A stretch of DNA of 10,508 bases from positions 1-10,508 of the forward strand of contig MU129208.1 in NCBI GenBank assembly GCA_014904985.1. Direction: 5' to 3'. Position numbers and translations under genes: made by a program. Shown in pieces: positions 1 to 6,871 of the stretch (its first letter is position 1; each line of letters begins with the position of its first letter). A model generated the notes under the pieces. It was not told where the DNA came from. It did not search any database and saw only the letters and a list, made by a program, of their open reading frames with translations. Source of the stretch: Hydnum rufescens UP504 (taxonomy: Eukaryota; Basidiomycota; Agaricomycetes; Cantharellales; Hydnaceae).

Positions 1-108
1 TCATTCCTGCCCGGATTCTCTCGGACTTAGCCGGACTTACACCGGACTTAGCCGGAATTATCTGTGTTTATATTTGTTTGGTGCTCTCGTCGCAGTGTGG
101 CCCTGACA
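1..108 (+). mobile_element. 3' end of a Ty3/gypsy-type LTR (partial, runs off left edge)
   Basis: This stretch aligns without gaps to 5651-5758, the 3' end of the complete LTR in this window, with about 95 of 108 positions identical by hand count. It ends in the same CCCTGACA terminus, and the similarity stops exactly there, which independently fixes the LTR 3' end. It is either the last part of a 3' LTR or of a solo LTR; the rest lies outside the window. The ATG near the LTR end that starts gag in the other copy reads GTG here. The five CGGA cores at about 10-bp spacing (12, 22, 32, 43, 53) are all kept despite the divergence. Confidence 0.88.
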
Positions 109-400
109 ATGTGCCAGGATTGAAAAGCAGATTGAGGCACTCCTATGGATCAGGATTGAGTGTAATTTGGTGGTTTATATGCCTACTACATGGGTGACTA
201 ATTATATTGGATGATCTCCCCATTTTTTAATTTCTCCCACCTTGAATTCCTTAATTAAGGAATTCAAGGTAGGAGAAATTAAAAAATGGGGAGATCATCC
301 AATATAATTAGTCACCCATGTAGTAGGCATATAAACCACCAAATTACACTCAATCCTGATCCATAGGAGTGCCTCAATCTGCTTTTCAATCCTGGCACAT
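109..400. repeat. 292-bp near-perfect palindrome with no spacer
   Basis: Two 146-bp arms meet at TTAA|TTAA (centre between 254 and 255). I find a single mismatch, 238 against 271. The left edge lies exactly at the terminal CA of the LTR ending at 108; the right edge is at 400, where base 401 no longer pairs with 108. The palindrome has no CpG and no coding potential. It could be a foldback/MITE-type non-autonomous element or the core of a longer palindrome cut by LTR insertion. A perfect zero-spacer palindrome can also be an assembly or library artefact, but the one mismatch argues mildly against simple template switching. Confidence 0.93.
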
Positions 401-721
401 AGTGCCTTATTGAATTCTCACTTATTATCACTACTACTCACATTTTTGGACCCATATATTATATACAAGATTAATGATATCTTTATATGCCTATTATTTC
501 CTCATGGGACCCTTGTGCCACTGTTGCTTGGGCATTGTAAGCAGGAAGGAAATGGATCAATCCAGCTACAGTCTGCATCATTAAGTCATGGACAAAGGAG
601 GGAACCACAGAATTAATCTGAGTGTTCAGGCTTGAATGAAAGGGGTCTTTTGGAACAAGGGAAATTGCTGTGAGCCAACAAAGCCCAAGCAATTAAGTGA
701 GAATGTGTGTTTGTGTCAAAT

Positions 722-1255
722 TACCACACCCTAAGGATATCTTCTTGAGACCTTAGTCAAAGTGTAGTTAGAATTTGCTTTTTGTAGTGAGAAATCACCC
801 AGGGACCAGCAGCTATTCAAGGAGCTTCAAACTGGAGGGAGGGGGAGAACTATGGAATTTGTGTGCTAGCTGCACCTAATATACAATACAGACTTTAACT
901 CAATAGAAATTGAAAAAGTCGGACATAAGAGACATATATAGAAAAAGAAATGAAGTTAAAATCTTCAAAACTGATGGAGATATTCCAACTTAAAGATAAA
1001 AGGGGAGATTGACACATTACATGCTATTCCTCCTTCAATTCTGGACAAGTTCCCTTTAAGAAAAAGTGGAATAGATTTCCCTGAGGGTCTTCTCCATCAG
1101 ACATAAGAGGGCCAGAAGTAATTTGCTATTTTGGATGGTGGAGCAAAGGGGGAGTCATGGGGAGGGAGTTGTCTTGTGAAAAATGGAGTTCGTGTCCGAT
1201 TATTTCCCCCTGGTACTGTTTGATGGGCATTTTTAACAGATTTTAGGGTGTGGTA
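722..1255. repeat. Candidate non-autonomous element with 13-bp inverted ends
   Basis: TACCACACCCTAA at 722-734 is exactly reverse-complemented at 1243-1255. Read as TA plus an 11-bp terminal repeat (CCACACCCTAA), this would be a roughly 530-bp element flanked by TA, the target used by Tc1/mariner-type transposases such as the decayed one at 2678-4890. The interior has no recognisable coding sequence. A chance 13-bp pair somewhere in several kb is not negligible, so this is only a candidate. Confidence 0.3.
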
Positions 1256-1455
1256 TTTGAGAACAAATCTGATAAGAATTGGCTTTGAAAATAGAGATAT
1301 ACTCCTTCAGAGTATGAATCATGGAAAGATAATGGTACAGGGACCGCATTTTTGATCCGTTCGTTTTGTGTTTTGTACTGTTCAATAGGTATGATTCATA
1401 TCTTTCTGGGTGCTGTTGTTCCGAGTTGATCAGATCAAAACTGATGGAGAAATTC
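965..1455 (+). repeat. Dispersed short direct repeat pair
   Basis: TCAAAACTGATGGAGA followed, after one mismatch, by ATTC occurs at 965-985 and again at 1435-1455. A second phrase, ATACTCCTTYAGAGTA, occurs near 1298 and again near 1462, just after the second copy. This suggests an old local duplication that has partly decayed. No function is evident. Confidence 0.5.
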
Positions 1456-2068
1456 AAAACATACTCCTTTAGAGTAGTGCAGCCCCTTTCTGGATCATGT
1501 GACAGATCTGTGAGTCCAGAATCAGAACTAGGCCCAGTCTGCATCATTACAGAATCACAATTCATCACCCTTAAGGCAGTAGGATGACTTGGAAGAACAG
1601 GCAAGTCATACAGTCTTGAAGAAAGATGGTAAGTTGAATTGCCTTGTCCAAAGAAAATGGACTTGATGTAGGGCATAAACTGCCCCTTTTTGATGAGGAC
1701 TGTTGAAGTCCAATGGATGGTCAATAAATTGACTGGTATTCATGGTAAAGGAATGAGGCAATATTGTGAGTTGATAAGGGGTAGGAATCCAATAGATTCT
1801 TGAATAAATGAATGATGATGGAATTAAATGGGCAAGGTGACAAGTAATTGATTTGTTCATAAGGAATTTAGATCTCAGATGAGGATTTTATGGTGTAGGG
1901 ATTCATCCCTCCAACAGTGTCTGTTTAAACATTGGCAATTGCCAGCATTGAGTTGTGTTCTTTCTCACAACCTAACAAGGAAACCACCCAAAGCAGGAAA
2001 CATAACCACACACCCACTGATGCAGGTGTGGTCACAAGGTGAGTTTTTTTATATCATACTGGATACAA

Positions 2069-2108
2069 CAGTGCAAGAAGAGCAGTGAAAGCTGCTCTTT
2101 TTGCACTG
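2069..2108. repeat. 17-bp stem, 6-nt loop hairpin
   Basis: The arms 2069-2085 and 2092-2108 pair over 17 positions with one G-T type mismatch, around a loop TGAAAG. The stem is AT/GC mixed and stands alone in non-coding DNA. It may be the end of a foldback element or simply a stable stem; there is no evidence that it is transcribed. Confidence 0.7.
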
Positions 2109-2493
2109 CTTTGAACTTGTTTACTAACACAGTACATCTCATATAGATGGTGACCTGGCCCTAGGGACCAGTTGAAAATCAGCCAAATGATGAGGGCCCA
2201 ACCTGCCAGGGCCTGAACAGGACCACACCAGGTGACAATGTGAGAAGGAAGACCATGACAATGCAGTGAACATGATGAATGCAACAAATGTGACCATGAC
2301 AGATGACAATGCTGTAAGCAAGAGAAAAAGGGGGGATCTCTGCTACAGTCTGCAATATGGAATTGAGAATGAAGAATGGGGGCCACCAAAATAATTCAAA
2401 TATTCAGGTCTGAGTGTACAGTTGTGGACAGCCAAAGTCAACAAATGTATCTGGGGCCTGATCTGCTGATTTTCAGGCCAATGTAGTGCCAGA

Positions 2494-2524
2494 TTTGGAC
2501 TCCTGGAACCTAAAGGAGTCCAAA
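2494..2524. repeat. 11-bp stem, 9-nt loop hairpin
   Basis: TTTGGACTCCT (2494-2504) and AGGAGTCCAAA (2514-2524) are perfect reverse complements around a 9-nt loop. It lies about 150 bp beyond the 3' end of the decayed DDE transposase on the minus strand, so it could mark the end of that element, but I found no matching sequence at the other side (4770-5111). Confidence 0.65.
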
Positions 2525-2677
2525 AACACCTTCATTTAATTTCTTGGACTATATTTTCAATCCACCAAATTTTTGAGGAAATTTTGAGAAATTTTTTGTC
2601 ACCTGTAAGGCCTACAGGGCAGCCAGAAGGTGTATCTGAAATATTTACATACAAATAAGGTGTAAAAAGATGGATTT

Positions 2678-4890
2678 AATTGACAATAGAGTCAATAGCA
2701 AGCATGACATGCTTTGCAACACTGTGGTGGGATTTTTGTTTCCTCACTGCCCACTCTGCTGCCTTTCCTGTAAGTCCAAGGTGGTATGCAGACATAAAGT
2801 GCCATGACCAATTGATAAACCAACAGATAGTTTCAATGGGGCATGAGTCAAGACTTTGGATTGCAACTTCTTTTGCATTGGCAAAGGTTGGTTTGAAAAC
2901 CTCATGGTAATGATACTTTGCATATCCCCAGTATTGTGGGATTAAGAATTCTATCAGTAAATTCTTTGCACCTGTGAAGAACATGCACCATCTCAATAGG
3001 ATTTAGTTCACAATGAAATTTTGGCAAAAAAATACAAATATGCCCCCTTTCTGTGATGGCTGCTTCAAGCATTGAGGTCTGATTGACAAAATCCTCTTGT
3101 CTGCTCAAAAGATGGGCCATGCAGCAGCCTTTGTTCTCAAAAGGACAGATGAGGGCACATTTCACATGCATGCCCCTTGTGTCAAATCCATGCTCTGTCA
3201 GGATGTCCTGGAGTCCTTTCACTTCACCTCTTTCAGTTGTCATCTTTGTGGCCTGCTGCACATTGAGATCATACAATTGTTGTTTGGAATGACAGTGTCC
3301 TTCTGCTTTTGCTGTTTCCCACCATTACCCTTATTCATATCAAAGGCCCAGAGGGCATTGGGTCTGAGAGATGCATGAGCCAAGGACTGGTTGAAAATGA
3401 ATAGTGCCTGGCAATTGGGATGACTTGCATCAAAGATATTGATTGTGGTATCCACCTGTTTGAGCAGCTGCTGGGTGTCCCAACATGGATCACCTGAAGC
3501 ACCTGGAAAGATGACCTTGTGTGCATCATGGATGATCTGGCCTTGTTCATTTTGCTGAACCAGATGGCCATCTTCCTCATTGATAAAATCTGACACATGG
3601 TTGAGGCACCCCTGGCTCTTCTTCTGGAGAACTGACTGGTCCCACTTTAGCCTAGGGAACATTAAGGGAACTGAATACCTTAAGGATGGCAATAGAGCAC
3701 CCACCAAGCTGAGGATTTGAACTCATTTGCATGAAAACAGCTCTCATCATGAAATTGAGCAATAATCTGCTTCTCACCTGGCTGAAGGTTCAGCTCATGT
3801 CATACCAAGTCCTCTCCCTCATAGCAGGCCATGTGAGATTCAAATTTTGTGATCTCAGGAAGAAAGACATTGTTCTGATAATGAATAATGTCTTCACACT
3901 CATGACCATCCATATAGACCCCCTTTTGTAGTGTGGTTTTGTGGAACCCCAATTTGAACATCCACCAACAAGCTGAATGGTTTGATAGGGGATTCTTGAG
4001 TGCAATGCCAAGTTTTGGGAGGATTGACATGTTGAGGGCTTGACAAAAGCCAGATGATGTGATCATCCCCACTTTTTGCATCTTGAGCCAGCTTCATGCC
4101 CCTTTTTCAACATCCTCATCATCCAAATGACAGGACCCCTTCCACCTTCCACCATGATGCTCAATTGGAAGTTGCTCATATTTTTTGTAGTGACATGCAA
4201 GGGCACAGATGCACCAAGCAAACCAAGCACCATCTTGATCATGCTCAGATTGTGCAATATGGAGGCTTTCTGAGATCTGCCCAAACCCCTTGATATGAAG
4301 GTTTGAAAAACTATGGAGCAGTTGATACTCATTAAGCTGAAAAATCATTAGTAACATGCCAACCCACAGAAAGATGTGAATCGCTTGTCTGAATGGAAGG
4401 CTGTGGGCTTTATTCTCCTTCCTCAAGACTCTGTTGATCTCATCACAGAGATAGAGCCAGTCTCACACTTCAGAAGGAGAGGATGCTCCATGGCCTTGCA
4501 TTAATTCATTTATCTCTTCATCTTCATCCTCCAAGTCCATGCCATCCTCAACAACAGGATCTGTGGCATGGGACTGTAGTACACAAGTAATCATGGTGGG
4601 GGCCACAGCACTGGCAGGTGGAACAGCCACATCATTGGGCTCATCAAGACTCTGAGGACTGCTAACATTGTGATTCCCCAAATCCAGCAGAGTGGGAGAG
4701 GATGAACAAGACAAGATATATAGGGGAGGTGGTATGGGATGCAGATGAGAGATAGGGGCAAACTTCAATGTGGTTTGGGTTGCTGTCTGCTGTCTGTAGT
4801 GGCTTCTAGTTCATTCAGATTTGCTGGCAAGATCTGGGCCTTTAATGTATTCTGTGGGATGAACTGGAATGGTTTTAGATGGAATTGTGA
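2678..4890 (-). pseudogene. Decayed IS630/Tc1/mariner-type DDE transposase
   Basis: Fragments in all three minus frames line up, N- to C-terminal, as one transposase. In order: a basic segment (SKSE, stop, TRSHYRQQ) near 4825-4785; an acidic low-complexity stretch (4560-4470); an alpha-helical DNA-binding region (4460-4094); a helix-turn-helix-like part ending in VYMDGHECEDIIHYQ (about 4000-3890); the HDES motif with the likely first catalytic Asp (codon 3746-3748); the FNQS motif where the family has FDNS, so the second Asp is replaced by Asn (codon 3390-3392); LPKFHCELNPIEM with the catalytic Glu (codon 2992-2994); and WGYAKYHYHE to the end at about 2678. Breaks include in-frame TGA codons at 4811-4813 and 4463-4465, several frame changes, and about 55 extra nt between NPIEM and WGYAK. 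Such enzymes cut and paste DNA at TA sites in the nucleus. This copy cannot be active. Terminal inverted repeats were not found. Confidence 0.85.
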
Positions 4891-4898
4891 GTTATGAA

Positions 4899-5111
4899 TT
4901 ATTGGGTGCATGCACCACCTTGCAATTCATATTTACATTTTTTCCCATTTGGGAGCCACCTGTCTCCCTTGATAATTGCAGCAAAAGATTTGACTGAGGT
5001 ATTTAACTGAACATCTTTCTCCTCTAATTCATTATCATCTGGGTTATCAAGGTTGGCATCTTCATCAGTGACATATAGTGGTGTGACATCTTCATGGTGG
5101 GCATGTGGATC
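4899..5111 (-). pseudogene. Unrecognised acidic open frame truncated by LTR insertion
   Basis: Reading the minus strand from the LTR boundary, 70 codons are open to a TAA at 4899-4901. The product begins with an acidic stretch (EDVTPLYVTDEDANLDNPDD, then ELEEKD) and continues with a mixed, basic part (AAIIKGDRWLPNGKK). There is no start codon, because the frame enters directly from the LTR edge at 5112. It may be the N-terminal part of the DDE transposase lying just downstream in another frame, or a separate gene interrupted by the retrotransposon. I do not recognise the protein. Confidence 0.45.
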
Positions 5112-5123
5112 TGTCAGGGTTCG

Positions 5124-5230
5124 TCCGCTTCTTTTCCGATAACTCCGGTTTGCTTCCGATTTGTCTCCGGTGCTCTCCGGGCTCCGTCAGTTTATTTCTT
5201 CTTGTTTCCATTTGATTCCGTTTGCTTCCG
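5124..5230 (+). promoter_or_regulatory. Nine TCCG motifs at near-helical spacing in U3
   Basis: TCCG starts at 5124, 5135, 5144, 5155, 5166, 5176, 5183, 5217 and 5227, mostly 9-11 bp apart. The opposite-strand core CGGA recurs at 5662, 5672, 5682, 5693 and 5703. CGG/CCG triplets are typical contacts of fungal Zn2Cys6 regulators, so a binding-site cluster is plausible, though this is inference from spacing alone. Confidence 0.4.
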
Positions 5231-5393
5231 AGTTCATTCTGTCACGTTTCATTTCTCTTTCATTTCCTTTGATTCTGAGTTACCCACGCTAGTACCTGTC
5301 CTTGTTCCTGGCCGCTCCCCTGTTCCTGTTTCCACCTCCCTTGTAACCACCCTCCCCCTTGATGATCACTCCCCTCGTAGTATAGCTGTCCTG

Positions 5394-5399
5394 TATAAG
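5394..5399 (+). promoter_or_regulatory. TATA box of the LTR promoter
   Basis: TATAAG at 5394-5399 lies 34 nt upstream of A5428, which begins the 11-nt stretch complementary to the priming site. That distance suits a TATA-directed start and makes 5428 the best estimate of the RNA 5' end. Confidence 0.6.
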
Positions 5400-5427
5400 T
5401 AGTCCGGGGGCGAAGTCCAGAGGCCTC

Positions 5428-5438
5428 AGCTTTGGTCT
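5428..5438 (+). promoter_or_regulatory. Predicted 5' end of retrotransposon RNA, self-primer segment
   Basis: AGCTTTGGTCT is the exact reverse complement of 5761-5771, just after the LTR. In Tf1/sushi elements the first 11 nt of the mRNA fold back onto such a site and prime minus-strand DNA synthesis. The length (11) and the 34-nt distance from the TATA box both fit. The RNA start was not measured. Confidence 0.65.
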
Positions 5439-5538
5439 CTCAGGATTTCCGCTATTACCCCGGACTACAGGTTTGTCCTTGTACTTCCTTATGTCTTCTA
5501 TGAAAACTCAGGATTTCCGCTATTACCCCGGACTACAG
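5439..5538 (+). repeat. 32-bp perfect direct repeat in the LTR leader
   Basis: The 32 bases 5439-5470 recur exactly at 5507-5538, a 68-bp period with 36 nt between. The first copy starts directly after the self-primer segment. Both copies end in CTACAG; the first is followed by GTTTGT, so 5471-5538 has the GT...AG ends of a 68-nt intron, but this is only a possibility. Confidence 0.9.
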
Positions 5539-5660
5539 TTCCGAGTGTGGTCCAGCTGACTCCTCGAGCTTAAGGACCGTCGTACTCACCTCCGCCTAGA
5601 CCCTTCCGGGCTGCTGGAGCTCTCCTCTGTTCTCCTCCGCTCCTCTTATCTCAGCCTTGC

Positions 5661-5713
5661 CCGGATTCCTTCGGACTGAGCCGGACTTACGCCGGACCTA
5701 GTCGGACTTATCC
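5661..5713 (+). repeat. Ten-bp-phased CGGA tandem motif near LTR end
   Basis: Five degenerate units around CGGAC/TTA follow each other at 10-11 bp. All five CGGA cores are retained in the diverged LTR at 12-56, which suggests constraint or recent shared origin. Confidence 0.6.
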
Positions 5714-5746
5714 GTGTTTATATTTGTTTGGTGCTCTCGTCGCAGC

Positions 5747-6598
5747 ATGGCCCTGACAGAAGACCAAAGCTCCCTCACGAGCCCACCATCTGGATTACTC
5801 AGTATTGCCGATTTCCCTCCTACTCCTCATTCCGAAATGTCCGACAGTGCTCCAGTAGCCATAACCACCGACCACCTCCAACACCTCCTCACCCAACTCC
5901 AACAACAAAATGCCGCCCTCCGCGAGGAGCTCGACGACATGCAGAACCAGGGGACACACGTTGCAGGTTTCGTATCAGCCGCAGTGCAGCAAACCCTCCA
6001 ACAAAACCCTCCTCCGACCCAATCCACTCGTGAGGCCAAGGGAGCCGACCCGGAACCATTCTCAGGGGATCGGAAGAAAACGGAGAGTTTCCTACGCTCC
6101 GTCCGACTGAACATCGCCCTCCAACCGAGAGTCTACCCCACGGAGCTGCACAAGATCCTGTACACTCTCTCCTGGATGAAAGACAGAACCGCCGGAGCAT
6201 GGGCGGAGAGTCTTTCCACTTCCTTCCTCGACCCGGAGACCCACAATCCGTACGAAACCTTCGAGGAGTTTCTGATCGCCTTCGAAAGTGCCTTCGGAGA
6301 ACCGGACCAAGAGTTCACGGCACGATCACAACTCCGGAACCTAAAGCAAGGCAAGATGTCCGCAGAGGAGTACACCGCGCACTTCGACGCCTTAGCTGGA
6401 CGGACGGGCTTCGGAGAAGAAGCCCTTATTGATGCATACCAACGAGGGCTGAACGAAAGGTTACTAGAGAAAATGCACCTCAGCAACCTGCCGGAAACCC
6501 TCGGAGGATGGCAAGACACGGCGCGACGGTTAGACAACCTGTACCTTCGATTCCGACAGGCCACCAGGCTGGTCAGTTATATACCCTACCTAAGTTAG
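5747..6598 (+). pseudogene. gag: Retrotransposon Gag (capsid) polyprotein, C-terminus lost
   Basis: The frame of 283 codons starts at ATG 5747 in a favourable context (AGCATGG). This ATG lies 12 nt before the LTR end, so the first four residues (MALT) are LTR-encoded and the following codons overlap the priming site. A second in-frame ATG is at 5837. After a Ser/Pro-rich N-terminus comes a short coiled coil (LQHLLTQLQQQNAALREEL), then a typical Ty3/gypsy capsid domain from PEPFSGDRKKTESFL through WAESL, ETFEEFLIAFESAFG and ARSQLRNLKQG to RRLDNLYLRFRQA at about 6565. Gag forms the cytoplasmic particle that packages element RNA. No CCHC zinc knuckle is present; the last residues before the stop read like foreign sequence, so the gene appears cut by the DNA that follows. 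Confidence 0.85.
5761..5771 (+). other. Self-priming primer-binding site
   Basis: AGACCAAAGCT starts 2 nt after the LTR end and is perfectly complementary to 5428-5438. It has no TGG start expected for a tRNA-primed site. The site sits inside the gag coding sequence (codons 5-9). Confidence 0.7.
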
Positions 6599-6630
6599 GT
6601 ACCATGTTTGGGGCATGAAATGGTACCTAA
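6588..6630. repeat. Stacked palindromes at the gag/KDZ junction
   Basis: ACCTAA-G-TTAGGT at 6588-6600 overlaps an 11-bp inverted pair, TTAGGTACCAT (6595-6605) and ATGGTACCTAA (6620-6630), with a 14-nt loop. They sit where gag similarity ends, so they may be the terminus of the inserted element. Confidence 0.75.
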
Positions 6631-6700
6631 TAGGTGGCCTATGGCTTTCGGCCATTGTATGGCCAGAAGGTGTGTTTTGAATAAGAGGGGTCCACTTATT

Positions 6701-6760
6701 TCAGGCAATTTCGGGCAATTTCGGGCAATTTCGGGCAATTTCAGGCAATTTCGGGCAACT
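6701..6760 (+). repeat. Six-copy 10-bp tandem repeat
   Basis: Units in order are TCAGGCAATT, TCGGGCAATT three times, TCAGGCAATT and TCGGGCAACT. The A/G variation at position 3 is a CpG transition. An inverted related copy, TTGCCCGAAACTTGCCC, occurs at 6827-6843 and could pair with the array. It lies in the 3' flank of the KDZ gene. Confidence 0.92.
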
Positions 6761-6871
6761 TCTGGTCTTTTTTGGGCCATTTGGATTACTTAGAGGTACA
6801 CCTACTACTGTATTGCTGGTCTACTGTTGCCCGAAACTTGCCCATAAAATAACTTAGAGAATTTGAGAGTT

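Larger units (their letters stand above)
401..2675. other. Gene-poor, CpG-depleted repeat remnant region
   Basis: I can support no gene here. The open frames are short, lack recognisable domains and often overlap on both strands. The DNA is AT-rich and nearly without CpG; seven of the eight CpGs in 109-5111 fall in this region, six of them clustered at 1191-1423. Several small repeats suggest decayed mobile DNA: a 13-bp inverted pair at 722-734/1243-1255, a strong hairpin at 2069-2108, another at 2494-2524, and a direct repeat at 965-985/1435-1455. A short phrase, CAGTCTGCATCATTA, occurs at 569-583 and 1536-1550. Confidence 0.6.
5112..5758 (+). mobile_element. Complete 5' LTR of a self-primed Ty3/gypsy-type retrotransposon
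   Basis: The 647-bp LTR begins TGTCAGGG and ends CCCTGACA, perfect 8-bp inverted ends with the canonical TG...CA. The 3' boundary is confirmed by the related copy ending at 108. The 5' boundary coincides with an abrupt change from CpG-free to CpG-rich DNA. The presumed target-site duplication on this side is GGATC (5107-5111); the partner is outside the window. Inside are nine TCCG motifs in U3, a TATA box at 5394, a probable RNA start near 5428, a 32-bp direct repeat, and a row of CGGA cores near the end. The gag start codon (5747) lies within the LTR. Confidence 0.88.
5112..6570 (+). mobile_element. 5' part of LTR retrotransposon (LTR, priming site, gag), broken downstream
   Basis: The element comprises the 5' LTR, an 11-nt self-priming site and a gag frame that loses family resemblance at about 6565-6575. 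Pol (protease, reverse transcriptase, RNase H, integrase) and the 3' LTR are not in the window; they lie beyond the KDZ-type DNA to the right or are lost. The right end given is approximate. Confidence 0.75.
6571..6871. other. Junction and 3' flank of the KDZ-type element, no gene
   Basis: Between the broken gag and the KDZ stop codon lie stacked short palindromes (6588-6630), GGCCAT/ATGGCC around 6650-6665, a 10-bp tandem array (6701-6760) and an inverted copy of its unit (6827-6843). This looks like the non-coding end of the element on the right. The exact junction with gag and any target duplication could not be fixed. Confidence 0.5.

Noticed and set aside
414..704. 11-bp inverted pair ATTCTCACTTA/TAAGTGAGAAT as possible element ends
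   Set aside because: Too short for this distance, with no target duplication or shared flanking pattern; chance is a fair explanation.
722..1255. CCCTAA/TTAGGG as telomeric repeat
   Set aside because: Only single units occur, at two places in opposite orientation; there is no array.
1233..1724. 163-codon minus-strand open frame
   Set aside because: No recognisable domain. It overlaps other frames, has an unusual start, lies in AT-rich CpG-free DNA and contains the local duplication; I could not support it as a gene.
2054..2389. 111-codon minus-strand open frame
   Set aside because: Its His/Ser/Leu-rich product comes from simple ATGACAATG-like repeats, and it includes the strong hairpin; no family resemblance.
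2931..2988. Intron interrupting the DDE transposase
   Set aside because: It begins GT but lacks AG at the point needed to restore the frame, and the downstream half resembles the preceding coding sequence.
109..5111. Classical ascomycete RIP
   Set aside because: RIP acts mainly at CpA and would deplete it; here CpA/TpG are common and CpG is missing.
5759..5795. tRNA-type primer-binding site after the LTR
   Set aside because: No TGG follows the LTR. The nearest, at about 5791, is more than 30 nt away, while the self-complementary 11-mer explains priming better.
6133..6564. 143-codon minus-strand open frame opposite gag
   Set aside because: It is the complement of a clear capsid domain, with Arg/Ser-rich composition typical of an antisense shadow.
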